A stretch of 64,000 nucleotides of DNA from Xiphias gladius (lineage: Eukaryota > Chordata > Actinopteri > Istiophoriformes > Xiphiidae): positions 12,487,001 through 12,551,000 of the forward strand of contig NC_053413.1 in the NCBI RefSeq assembly GCF_016859285.1, written 5' to 3'. Below the pieces are notes generated by a model. That model worked only from the letters and a program-made list of their open reading frames with translations. It did not search any database and was not told where the DNA came from. Shown here one piece after another: positions 24,006 to 34,759 of the stretch. The translations under genes were made by a program, and so were the position numbers. Position 1 is the first letter of the stretch. The number at the start of each line of letters is the position of its first letter.

Positions 24006-25330
24006 TCTTCTAATAAGATGATGGTAATGTCTTGTATTTTCAGTATTTATGGTGATTTATAAGTCGCACGACTGATTGATGGACTTTACATAAGGAAACT
24101 GGAAACATCTTCAGGAACCACCTTAATGAGGCCAAGATAGTCATAAACATTTGATGATTAAAGCGTGATTTACTGGAGAAAATGTGTTTGACATGTCTTA
24201 ATTTTGACAAAAGCACCACTACTGACACAGGTTGGTTGTGTCAGTTTTTCTACATTATGTCATATAAAATATGATGCATCATATGAAGCAGCCCTGGGTA
24301 CCATTTGACACCCTGCTTTTATCTTGGTCTGCCTACCCACAGCAAAGGTTAAACCTTTTGTCCAACTCAGAGTGATTACTGAAGGGTGCAGCGACGTGTG
24401 ATTCATCTGGAATTAGGCAGAGTCACAGCAAAGGTATGAGTCACACACACTGCCACTAGTCTGTTTACCCACACTTCCTCTCCCCTCGCACATAAAGGTG
24501 GCCTGCAACCACCTCACCCTGATAGAGCCTAATCATCTTTACTTTTTCTGTTTACGCAGCTCCTTGTTAGTGGCCTACATATCGTGTAAAGTGGTGAATT
24601 CGCCTCAACGCTTCAAAATCAACACAAGCAACATTAGGATACCTTCTTGCCTCATTTAATGAACAATATATATATATAGGTTGAGGAAAGATGCACTAAA
24701 GCATCTGCATGAATATAATCTGTTAAAAAGGAATAATTGACATAATGGCCATGTGTGTCTAAAGTGCTTGATCCAGAGTGTGCGGGTGATGGTCAGCTCA
24801 TAAGAACAAAATGTGGTCAGTCCTTCTGTTAAGGTTCGTGATGACCAGTCTGTCTGACAGACTACAGACTTCATCTATAGACTAGAGCAGTTTAAAACTC
24901 CATCTTCCAAGTACAGTGGCGCTCTCTGCTGGTTAATATTCAGACAAACAGTGGAGGATTATCCAAAGCATATCAAATAAAATCTACACTTTTCATTCGT
25001 GGCACTTTTTTGTTCATTTGTTGTTTTTGTTGAATGGAAAAGAAAACAAAACCATTTTTGCAGTTTTTATTTACAGGGGAATTGCCTTAGTTTCTCGAAA
25101 TCTGTGGGTTTGATGCAGCATAACTCCTTTGATAACAAATAAAACAAAAATTTTAATCAGGTTTTTCCAACATGGCCTGCAGTTTAGAACAATTTGTTAC
25201 AACCTGTGGCCTTATTTCCCCCTCTCAACCCTCTCCTGAGATGTGACAGCTGTATGGCGCAACCAATGTCAACCTTGCCTCAGTCAATGCCTCTGACTGA
25301 CACTTAATGCTTTTTGTTTTTTCATTCTCC
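24006..25330. other. Gene-free stretch upstream of JSRP1
   Basis: No coding exon is supported. The interval carries a CTCF-like motif at 24914-24933 and presumably the JSRP1 promoter, for which I cannot pick out a TATA box or CpG-rich start with confidence. Confidence 0.4.
24914..24933 (-). promoter_or_regulatory. Possible CTCF-like insulator motif
   Basis: Read on the minus strand, the site is CCAGCAGAGAGCGCCACT. It differs at one core position from the vertebrate CTCF core CCAGCAGRGGGCGC. It lies between the gene-poor left third of the window and the JSRP1-FZR1 gene block. This is a motif match only. Confidence 0.35.
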
Positions 25331-25332
25331 AG

Positions 25333-25454
25333 CACCTGTGCTTGGCTGTCAGACAGTTCAGAGCATGACTCTGCTGCCATCTCAGCAGAGGAACAACGGG
25401 CACTGTGACAAAGGCTCCCCGACGCTGTCCAGTGGACCCCAAATGTGGAGGCAG
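25333..25454 (+). other. Possible 5' leader exon of JSRP1
   Basis: A pyrimidine-rich stretch ending in TCTCCAG precedes this segment and a good donor (GGCAG/GTAGGT) follows it. If joined to the JSRP1 acceptor at 26036-26037 it would be leader sequence. It contains an ATG at 25365 in a different frame from JSRP1, and that frame would run across the splice and stop just after the JSRP1 start codon. The exon call rests on splice signals alone, and its true 5' end could be a transcription start rather than an acceptor. Confidence 0.3.
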
Positions 25455-26044
25455 GTAGGTCTTTATTTTAATCATGGTCAGAGGTTATGCTTTATCACAG
25501 TAGAGGCTTATAACGTCAGGCATTTTTCTTTTTGGGAATTTATATGCAGTGTGTATCCACCTGTCTCTCCAGAGGCATTGCTTCATCTATTTATAGCTGC
25601 TAGGACATTAGCTCAATGTCCGTTTAGAAATGTCATGTAAGACATAAGGGCCTCACAGCATTCATTTGTAAATGTGAAGGTCTAGAACCTCCTTCAATTT
25701 TATTCATAAACTGGAGATGTTGACCTTTTTTCTTGTATAATTTTGTGCAGCCAAATTGGAGCACTGATGAGACAAAGGAAATAACTTTTTCTGTAGTACA
25801 CAGTGAAGAGTACTGATAAGAACAAAGGCAGTAACATTGTGATCCACTGGATCACCTTGTTTTTGGAAGGAAACAGGTGGCAAGAAAAGCATTTCTAAAA
25901 ATACCCATAATCCATAAGATGAACTGGCCTCTGACTACAGCTTTGTGTGATATGTACATGTCTAAGTCTGCTAAATCATTTTAAAACAAACTTACTTTTG
26001 AGTTACTTCCATCTTCCTCTCTCTCTCTCACTGTCAGGGACGGG

Positions 26045-26149
26045 ATGGAGGAAAGCTATGAGACATTTGAGGAGGAGTTAGGGTCACCAAGAGCAGATCC
26101 TCCTCCACAGAAGCCTGTTCCAAAGATCCACAGACCAGGTGGCGACACA

Positions 26150-26225
<76 letters not shown>

Positions 26226-28640
26226 TACATAGGATCTGTAATCCCTGCACATAAAACCATTCATCCACTGTACATATTTTGTATAACTCTATAAATACTT
26301 GGGAGCGGCAGAGGGAGCCACTGAAATATGACTCCTGGTCAAAGGTAACACAGTGATAATGCACCTCAGCCATGTTAGATGAATATAGTCCATCTAAACA
26401 CAACCAAACTCCCTCTTGTGAGACAGAGCTCTTAGAAGTCTAATAAGACCAGTAATAATAATTTTGTACGGTCTTTGATGGTCCACAGAGGATGCACCCT
26501 AATGACGCTGGTGATCCTCTGAAATTTTCATCCAGTACCATCATCAGGTCAAAATTTTAAGTTGTCCAATACTTTGGTTTCCTCAGCTGTACTCTGTGTT
26601 GACTACTAATCAACAAATGTTAGAATGCTAACATGCTAAATTACGATAAATACCATTGTAAAAATTATACCTGCTAAGTGCTTAAGTACAGCCTCACAGA
26701 AGTGCTAGTGGTATATCCGTAGTATTAACTCTGGCACATTGGACTATTTTGTGTAAATTATGGGTTCATAAAATGAAACATATGTTCAGCCAACATGAAT
26801 TTATGAATATACATTAAATATATGTGGATAAATAAATTCCAGATTGAGGGCCTGATTGTTTGAGCTTTTGCTTGTTTATGTTTTATGATATCACCCCTCA
26901 GTAAATCTCCATCTGCCTGTTTCAGAGATGTACGCTAGAGGAAATATCAGAGAGGTTAGTCGGAAAAGAACCGGCATGAACAATTTTTCACTGTGTTCAC
27001 ATCCCTAATATCTCTTTTCTTCAAAGCTACATGTTGTTCTCCCATAGGAAGTGGCTCCAGTTTCACAGCAACCAAGAGCAGAACCCAATACTTTACCTAG
27101 AGAACCCAGCTTCCCAAGAACAAGTGAGTCTTTACCATCCTTCCCTGCAACCATTGGCAGCTTTTAAAGGAAACTGTTCAACATTTTGGGAAATATGTTG
27201 ATTCGCTTGCTTGATGAGACCACTCTCAAATCTGTATGGTAAGCTGGAGACAGCAAAGGGTTAGCTTAGCACAAAAAACAGGTAGAAATAGCTGGCTTGA
27301 CTTTGTCCAAAGGTGACAAATTTAACTACCAGCAGCTCAAATGCTCAAAAATTAAATCTTGTTTGTTTAATCTGTGCAAAAAGTGAAGTGTAAAAATGAC
27401 AATTTACTGTTTTAAAGAGGGTTGTGTGTCATTGCTGGTGGAAGTCACTGCACCTTACCAGGAAGTTGTCTGGCATATACTGTAACCCCCCTGTAAAAAT
27501 GGCATTATGTTGCTTTTACACTTCACGTTTGTACAGATCAAACAAACAAGATATGACATGTTAATATGTGAACTGTAGAGATCCTGGTTGGCAGATTTTA
27601 TTACCTTTGGACAAAGCCAGGCTAGCTGTTTCCCTAAGTCTCCAGTCTTTATGCTAAGCTAAGCTAGCCAGCTGCTGGCTTCAGCTTTATATTAAGGAAA
27701 AAGATAAAGCAGGGGTACAAGTTTTCTCATAAAACTCTCAGCAAGAGAGTAAGTATATTTCCAAAAATTTTCCTGTAACTTTTTCCCAGGAAAGTCTGAA
27801 ATTTTCCATCTCTTTCTTGTCTTCAATCAGCATCCTTGCATAAAACCTTGTCCATCCAAAACCTGACCCAGATTGAAACACCGTGGGAGAATGTAACTCT
27901 GAACCGATGTCTGTTTGTGGCCATAACCATCCTGGTGCTCACTTCGGGCTTTCAGAGGCTTCATGGTGAGTAAACTATCAAGCAAAAGTAAAACGTGAGG
28001 TACAAGAACTGCATGCCTGCTGTAACTGAGTGGTTTCTTTAAAAAAACAAACAAAAAAAAAAAAACAGAAACTTTGCGTGGTCGGGGGACAGTAGAGGAG
28101 GAGGAAGAAGTTCGACTAACAGTGAGACACTCAGGCATATTACGACACAAAGGACAACTACCAGAGGTAAATTACTATTGGTTATTTATTGCTTTATTAT
28201 TCAATCTTGAAAAAAAACAATTGAACATTTACACAGTGTATATCGTTGCACCCACTTCCCCCCTCTAGCCTGAGACTTCTCTGTGGGAAGTCATGTTTTG
28301 GTGGCTGCCAGACCTTGATGATGAAGAGGATGAGGATGAAGAGAATGACAATGGAGAAGTCAAAAGAGGGAGGTCAAAGAAAGGAGCAATGGCACGAACA
28401 TCAAGAGGTCTCAGAAACAAGCCCCTGCTGGACAAAAAACTAATGAAGCAAAGAGATGGGAAATTAAAAGATAGGAGAGCCAAGAAGGCCAGGGATAAAG
28501 AAACAGAAGACAAGAAAGAAAGAGATAAAAAGGAGGACTTTGAAGAAGCAGCAGGTGAAGATGAAGATGAAGGTGATGGGGAGACAGCGTCCAAGAAGAA
28601 TAAAAGGTTCGAGGAAAAGAAAGAGAAGAAAAAGCCTTAA
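26045..28640 (+). CDS. jsrp1: Junctional sarcoplasmic reticulum protein 1 (JP-45)
   Basis: Six coding exons join in phase (26045-26138, 26926-26954, 27048-27123, 27831-27965, 28069-28166, 28269-28640) to give 267 residues. JP-45 is a single-pass protein of the skeletal muscle triad that binds calsequestrin and the Cav1.1 calcium channel. The identifying region is residues 84-111, PWENVTLNRCLFVAITILVL and onward. It matches the mammalian PWGDLSLNKCLVLASLVALL segment, including the membrane span at about 93-107. Before it is a Pro-rich N-terminus, after it an acidic stretch (DDEEDEDEEND) and a long Lys/Glu-rich tail that should face the SR lumen. The start has a good context (G at -3, G at +4) and MEESYETFEEELG resembles the mammalian N-terminus. 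The 3' UTR likely ends after AATAAA at 29261. Low overall conservation in this family makes the membrane segment and synteny the main evidence. Confidence 0.85.
26147..26223. repeat. (AC)n microsatellite in JSRP1 intron 1
   Basis: About 38 AC units starting roughly ten bases after the splice donor of the first JSRP1 coding exon. Confidence 0.97.
26480..26720 (-). repeat. GCTAACATGCT-family dispersed repeat, copy 3
   Basis: It contains ACCATCATCAGGTCAAAATT, then the reverse-complement GCTAACATGCTAAATTACG, ATTATACCTGCT and TACAGCCTCACAG blocks of the family. The CATCATCAGGTCAAAATTTT block is shared with the copy near 58830, showing that the full element is longer than copies 1 and 2. It lies inside a JSRP1 intron. 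Confidence 0.7.
27165..27745. mobile_element. Palindromic repeat element in a JSRP1 intron
   Basis: The left arm (about 27165-27385) and right arm (about 27515-27745) are inverted relatives. GTTAGCTTAGCAC and GGCTTGACTTTGTCCAAAGG on the left pair with ACCTTTGGACAAAGCCAGGC and TTATGCTAAGCTAAGCTAGC on the right. ATCTTGTTTGTTTAATCTGT pairs with ACAGATCAAACAAACAAGAT, and AGTGAAGTGTAAAA with TTTTACACTTCACG. It is a common teleost intronic repeat, here as a full head-to-head fold-back of about 580 bases. Confidence 0.8.
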
Positions 28641-29260
28641 AAGGGAAGAGTTGATTCTTTCTTCTGTGTCAGACACCAATTCATTTTCTAATTCACCTAC
28701 TTTGATTCGATAACATTTCTAAAATGAGGTAACACTGAATTAACTGCTAGATTTTGTCTCAAATCTTTAAAATACTACCACTGAGACTTAAAGATATAGT
28801 GTTTCCAGTTAAATGGTCGAATACACAAAAGCCTTATATATTACAGTTTTTTGTTGCTTTGCTTGATTGCTGATTTTGTGTAATAGAGCCTTGATTTATG
28901 CATTATCCTGGTATTGAAAATGCTGTCTCATATGAAATGTTTGTCATTATTGATTAGGTGTTAAAAGATATAAGACCTATTCAGTCAGAAGCTTATCAAG
29001 ACTGCCAGAATATGGGCCACAAGGATCATGTTTGTGTTTTTAATCAAAATTTTGACCATTGTATGTCATTTTTGAACCCCACCTCCATCATCTGAAAGCT
29101 GCTTCGAAGAGCCAAGTTAAAGGGTCCTATTTGTGAATTCATGCTTTTATCATCACAAGTAATTCTGAGCCTAAGTATTTCAGGAACTTCTGCAGTGTTG
29201 CTCTTTTTAGAAAATGTGTTTCTTATGCTATGACCCACTCACACGATCACTTGATACATC

Positions 29261-29266
29261 AATAAA
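29261..29266 (+). terminator. Poly(A) signal, probable for JSRP1
   Basis: AATAAA lies 620 bases after the JSRP1 stop codon and is the first canonical signal I see on the + strand. Confidence 0.5.
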
Positions 29267-29610
29267 TCTTTCTGTGTTTGATGTCTTTGTGAAAGCAGAC
29301 TTTGAGATGCAAATGTTTTTCTCCACGGCATTTAATTACAAAAACAGACTCTTAAAAGGATATCTGAATTTAAGCATTTACACAGAACAGCAGTCATTCT
29401 TATACTGTTGCAATAACAGACTGCCCTACACATTTACATTAACCAAACAAATGTATAAAAATCTACTAAAAGTGGACTTTAAACATCATCTTAAGAAATA
29501 ATAAAACTGAATGTACCTGCAGTATCTAAACTGAGATGGACACTGTAGACAGGCAGGGCAGTGTGACTGCAGACCACGAAAGATAGCAATCATAATCCAT
29601 TGGTACATGA

Positions 29611-31641
29611 TCAATTATTAGATATTGTAAGGCCCTCAGGAGGTGGCGGTCTCATTGGCATGGGGGGCATGGGCATCTGGGGGGCACCCGGGGCACCAGG
29701 TGGGAGAGGGGGGACGGACATCCCTCCTGGCGGGGGAGGGGGCATGGTATCATTTAGTGGGCGTGGTCCAACTCCACTCATGAGAGGAGGGGGGCGCTTC
29801 ACACCTGCAGGAGGTGCTGGACCACTGGACTGGGGAATAGCTTTCTCCATTTTGAAGTGAAACTGCAAGAAGAACTGGGAGGGGAAAAAAAATAACAAAT
29901 GATGGGTTAAATCACATATTTCCCATTTTTCAAAATAAAATACCAAGATTAGCTTTGCGATAAAAAATGCCCATTAGCTTTTCAGTACCTGTTTAGTTTC
30001 TTTGTTCCAGTGGGTCCAGAAGCGGTTTTCTGCCTTATCAATTTCTCTACTGGGGACCTAACAGAGCAAAGACATTAATTTCGCGGCAAAAATATTGTAA
30101 CACAGAACAGGAACAGTAGTGCAGCTTCCACTCACTTTGAAGGCAATAGTCTCATATGGCTCAGCAGCAAGCAGCAGGTACTGCCAGCGACGATCAGGGG
30201 GCTCAATGCGCTGTTCATAAGCAGACATGAAACGATGCCTTGGTCCAATTCCTTCAGCGATCTCTGGGTAGTCAATCTGATGGACGGAGAAAAGAAAACA
30301 GCTAGTTTACAAATTTGTCTTCTGAAAATCTTATCTCAATGGTTCAACAAAAATATGCTGCGGTATGCAATATTACAATTTGAAGCATGAGGTGATGCTT
30401 TGAATTCTGCAACACATTTTAAGTATACAGATGTTGTCTTCACAAGGAAGCAGAATACTCCAAACGAGATCAAATCTGTCAAGTTTACACAAGCGAAATT
30501 GCAGGTATGTGACCAACTATAAGTGTGACACAAAAAAATGTTCCAGCTATTATTTCTGGCTGTTTAGGACCAACTTTATTTCGTTCCAGAATTTTGCTAA
30601 GTCTATCTGAGATGAGATTTCAACAGATATTACATAGAGATTTTCACCACACACACTAACCTGGAAAAGTAAAGATTGCTGTCCGGTCTCTGGGTCTCTC
30701 TGTTTGGTTACTATAAAGAAGACAGAGATGTAGACCATGTATTAAAAATATATATATATTTGCAGTGAAACCACTATCCACATAAACTAAATAATGACTT
30801 TACTGATACATAACCATGAAGCCAGCTCACCTTTGTATCCTGGTCGACCAATTTTGACAAACTTCTTGACCTCAACTTTCACTTTTGCTGGAGCTGGCTG
30901 AGCAGGAGCTTCTTTTGCCTCTTTGGCTGCTCTCCGTGCTCTGAAACAAACAAAGCATATAGTTGTTTTTTTTTCAGTTGTTTTTTTTTTTTTTTTTACT
31001 GTTTATCAACACACTGGACAAGTTCAATTTGATAGCTTTCTCAGTCACAGGCAAATGAGGTGTCACTGTAAACACGACTTAATATGCAAAACCTTTACAT
31101 GAACTCAATTGCTGCAGTTATGTATAAAAGGCCCACTTAGTTTTGACAGAGCAATAACTCTGACCTCAGCACACAGCCATGTGCTGAAACCCTGAAAACA
31201 CTGATTAAACTGAACGAAAACCTAAGTGACAAAGCAACAGCATCTATATTTCCATGTGTGAAATGTTAGGGTAAAAACAAGAGGTGGACTTACAAGTTGG
31301 TCTGATGTTTCTTCCCTTGTGTGTGAGCCAAGTAGCTTCCCTGTCATGCAGAGGAGAGCAGTTTGTAATTTTTAAGATATGAGTAACAATAAATTACACC
31401 AAGTTCAGATAATCGAGGAAAGTTTAATTATGTGCTTCCTCACCTCATTGTTATGAAGTGTCAGACAAAGCTTGCACTCGTATGATCCTAAATGATTCTT
31501 CATAAAATAGGGATCCTTGTTGATGTCAATAGTCTCCAGGGCCAGCTGACGTAACCGCTCCCTTCTATCACGGTTACTCTCAGAGGCAGAGGCCACCCCG
31601 CCGCTCCCTGTCTTCCCTCCAGCTCGATGCTGGAAATCCAT
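29611..31641 (-). CDS. sf3a2: Splicing factor 3A subunit 2 (SF3a66)
   Basis: Seven coding exons on the minus strand join in phase: 31641-31444, 31340-31294, 30940-30831, 30710-30661, 30276-30136, 30057-29989, 29874-29611. They give 292 residues. SF3A2 is a core subunit of the SF3a complex of the U2 snRNP and helps recognise the branch site. The N-terminus MDFQHRAGGKTGSGG and the body are almost invariant in the family. A matrin-type C2H2 zinc finger is seen at Cys56, Cys59, His72 and His78 and is split across the first intron in the coding region. The tail is a short Pro-rich segment (MPPPPPGG, PPLPPGAPGAP). The mammalian protein has a much longer Pro-rich repeat tail (464 residues in human), so the short tail is a real family difference or a fish feature. 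The gene converges on JSRP1. Confidence 0.97.
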
Positions 31642-32410
31642 CTCTGCAAGGTGATGGACTCAAACACGCAGACACAACCACACTTGAGTGTCCAGTCACA
31701 ACTGGACAGGTACTCCAAGTAGATCCTTCCCGATTAACTGGGGAGACATAAAACCCACACTGCTGCCATGAATGTACTATCATGTATTCTAGGATTGGAG
31801 TTAGACCATGTCTGGAGTTACACCACCATTTGTGACTTCCTACTAGCTGTTATGATATTTTCCTTTTTTGCCATTTAACATACTATGATTTGAATGTAAG
31901 TAAATGTCTTATGGGCATGTATACCTTTTGAGGGCTAGATGAAAGGAAATAATAATATAAGTTCTTTACGCTAACTTATCTTGCAAGGGATCGGTCTAAC
32001 TGCTGGGAAGTAAAGCAAAAGGGTAACCGCAAAGTTATTTAAACAAATATTTCTGAATTAATTGAGATAATTTAACTCAGCAAAGAGATCGGTTTTATAA
32101 AGCTAGAACACAGAAGCATTCTACTGAATAAATATCTACAAAATCCAGTTAGTTGCAGTATGTTAGCTGATGCGTTTTGACAATGCTGAAGCTAAGCTAA
32201 TGGTGTTACCAGCTAGGAATGAATGACTACTAACAAATCCAAATGATAAAACCACGAGTAAAACATAGCTAGGTCCTTCTTTGTGGTAATAAATTGGTTA
32301 GTTACACGACAGAGCGATAAGTATACATCAGGAAATCTTATAAACAGTTGCCTTTGTCCAAAACACTCACCAACTCCACAACGTTAGGATCACGCCAACG
32401 TAGACTCCTA
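31642..32410 (-). other. sf3a2: SF3A2 5' leader: two exons and intron
   Basis: On the minus strand a good donor (GAGTTG/GTGAGT) ends a leader exon at 32371. A pyrimidine tract with TCTCCCCAG places the next exon start at 31737, 96 bases before the ATG. The first exon start is not visible but should be close to 32410, beside an NRF1-like site. This follows from splice signals only. Confidence 0.55.
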
Positions 32411-32495
32411 GTGCGCATGCCTAAGTGGCTGCCTCTTCTTCGGTTTTAGGCGGTGGGCAGCTTTTAGCGCATTAGCGCTGCCCCCTGGTCTGGAG
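32405..32495. promoter_or_regulatory. SF3A2 promoter region with NRF1-like and CTCF-like motifs
   Basis: GTGCGCATGC at 32411-32420 matches nine or more positions of the NRF1 palindrome (TGCGCATGCGC), common in TATA-less housekeeping promoters. At 32475-32493 the minus strand reads CCAGACCAGGGGGCAGCGC, close to the CTCF core (CCAGGGGGC). There is no TATA box. The match to function is inferred from sequence and position. Confidence 0.45.
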
Positions 32496-33788
32496 CAAAG
32501 GCCGGACTGGTTTCCCTGACAAAATGATGCCCCCCCCCCTGCGATCAATAAGACAAAAGCTCCTCAAAAATCCGACGGAGAATGACTGAATGAAGCCACA
32601 CGAGGGAACATAGAGTTATATTTATTTACACATATCTCTTGCTCCAGCTCTGCTAGACTTTATGGGCCCAAGCACAATATTTTTATTATCTCTTGGCCTG
32701 AGTAAATTTTTCAAACAATCTATTCAAGCCGAATTATAAACAAATAGATCGAAAATCAAACATAAAGTTGATCTGATAAGTCCTGTATAATCATCGTTGA
32801 ATTTGTTCTCCGGTTTCTTGCATTTTCCAATGTTTCCCAAATAGGCTTTGGACATACACCTGAGCCCACCTGAGGCTTTTATTGAACTGTATTTGTGATA
32901 TTTTTATGTAAATAAAACAATGGAATTCATTCATTTCACTGTCAAAAAGCCTGTTTTCTTTAATTTCTTTCTTGTAGAAAGCTTTCTTTATTTGCTCAGC
33001 TGAGACGGTAATCCCCCTTTAAAGTGCCTATAAATCCACCTTTATTAATTTTTACGTTAAAAAACATTTTTCTTTCTGGTGTCATCCACAACAGATCTAT
33101 TTTGAATTACTAATAATTATGTTGATAAATGTATGATTATCATAACTTTACACAAAAATTGACAATACTCTGGTGTTTTGTGAAATGTACTTTTTACCTT
33201 TTTTTGAAGTTCATGTACACTGCAATTTCAGACACTATAATGCAAGGTCTTAAAGTGCTGTATTGTCATTGCAACAGGCTAGTACCTGCATCATGATAGT
33301 ATTTATGGCTGGTCTCTGTTTCATATTTGAAAGAAATATCATACTGTATCTGGTCTTAAGTGGAAGAAAATCTGGAAATCTAAATTTTTGATTACTAATA
33401 TGTGTCTTGTAGGATCATTCATCTGTATTACCCATCCAAGGCCTTTTTACATAAATTTAAAAAGGATATTGATGTAATTTGTTCTTTTTCGTGAACTGTG
33501 CCCTGAAGATTTAGATGGTTTATTTTGGTTCTGTAAGAATCGTCACAAGATATAGCAAGACGTAATTTAATTTATTACTCAACATATTGACTTGGAATTT
33601 TCACATTCTTTTGAACATGTACTTTTTAGTCTTAGTAATTATTCCTTTGTTAAAGTCAGTGAGTTTTATATTATTCATTTGATTTTATTGCTGGGAAAAA
33701 CACACATCCATAAGTGCAAGTTTTCCTATCACAGACCATCTTTCTTGGTATTTGAAATAAATTGCAAGCAAGGACTGATGTTGAGGTA
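32496..33788. other. Gene-free stretch between SF3A2 and PLEKHJ1
   Basis: AT-rich DNA with no supported exon. In the human locus AMH lies next to the 5' side of SF3A2, but no AMH-like coding exon is seen here. Confidence 0.5.
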
Positions 33789-34012
33789 AGGGGCCCCTGG
33801 GCAGAGACATATAAAGAGACCAAAGAAACTGTCCCTTGTGGCCTTTTTTTGTGACCAGAGAGACCGTCTTTTTGGCTGATTGTGGTCATTTTGTCTTTCT
33901 TTGTAGTTGTTTTGTGTCTCATTGTCATTGTATGATTGAGTTTTCCAACATGAATTGTTAGAAATGTTGACAGTCACTTAAAACAGATGCTCTTGCCCAG
34001 GGGCCCAAGGTG
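33789..34012. mobile_element. Short element with GGGGCCCCTGGGCA inverted ends
   Basis: GGGGCCCCTGGGCA at 33790-33803 is mirrored by TGCCCAGGGGCCC at about 33995-34009. The inside is made of TTGTGGTCATTTTGT and TTTGTAGTTGTTTTGTGTCT units. This is a short non-autonomous DNA element with no coding capacity. The family is common in fish genomes. Confidence 0.6.
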
Positions 34013-34552
34013 TCAGGGGGCGTGGGCCCCTGGCACTGTGCCCGGTAGGCCCAGGGTATCGGGGGCTGTAAGAAAGCTTGTCCATTGTTGATATTGCGAT
34101 GTATTATTTCTCTCTGAACACCTGGCTTCGTTTGTTGTTGCTGTGATTTCTTCCTTTAAAAAAATACAAATATATATATGTATACAATACAGAAAAATAA
34201 AGAAAGCTTGTGGGGTTTATAAACGCGCTGTTCGCCTAGTTTGGCCCTCAAAGACCGCTGTACTTTACCAGTGAGGAGTGTCACTGCCAACGGAGAGAGT
34301 GTGTGTGTCCGGTGTGTAGCATGAAGGAGACGTCCGACACCGCTGTATTTGTTCGACCGCCGAAATGACCAAACTCACTCCGTCACATTTCGAGGACATC
34401 AGATAAGGAACTTCACAGTCTAAACAGTACAATAGAATTACTGCTCCCTGCTACCGCCAGCCAGCTCCGCCGTCATGTTCTCGGTCGAGGAAATGGCTCG
34501 GCTGTAGCCACGGTGTTTCTGTGACCAGTGTGTATCTGCGTCAGTGACCGTG

Positions 34553-34670
34553 ATGCGTTTCAACGAGAAGGAGCTGGTTTCTCTGAGCCGCCAGCCCTCG
34601 GAGATGGCAGCTGAGCTGGGGATGCGAGGTCCCAAGAAGGGAGACGGTAACTCGGATTCGGCTCTTGTCT

Positions 34671-34759
<89 letters not shown>

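Noticed and set aside
28265-28594. 109-codon minus-strand Ser-rich frame opposite JSRP1
   Set aside because: Shadow of the Lys/Glu/Asp-rich JSRP1 last exon.
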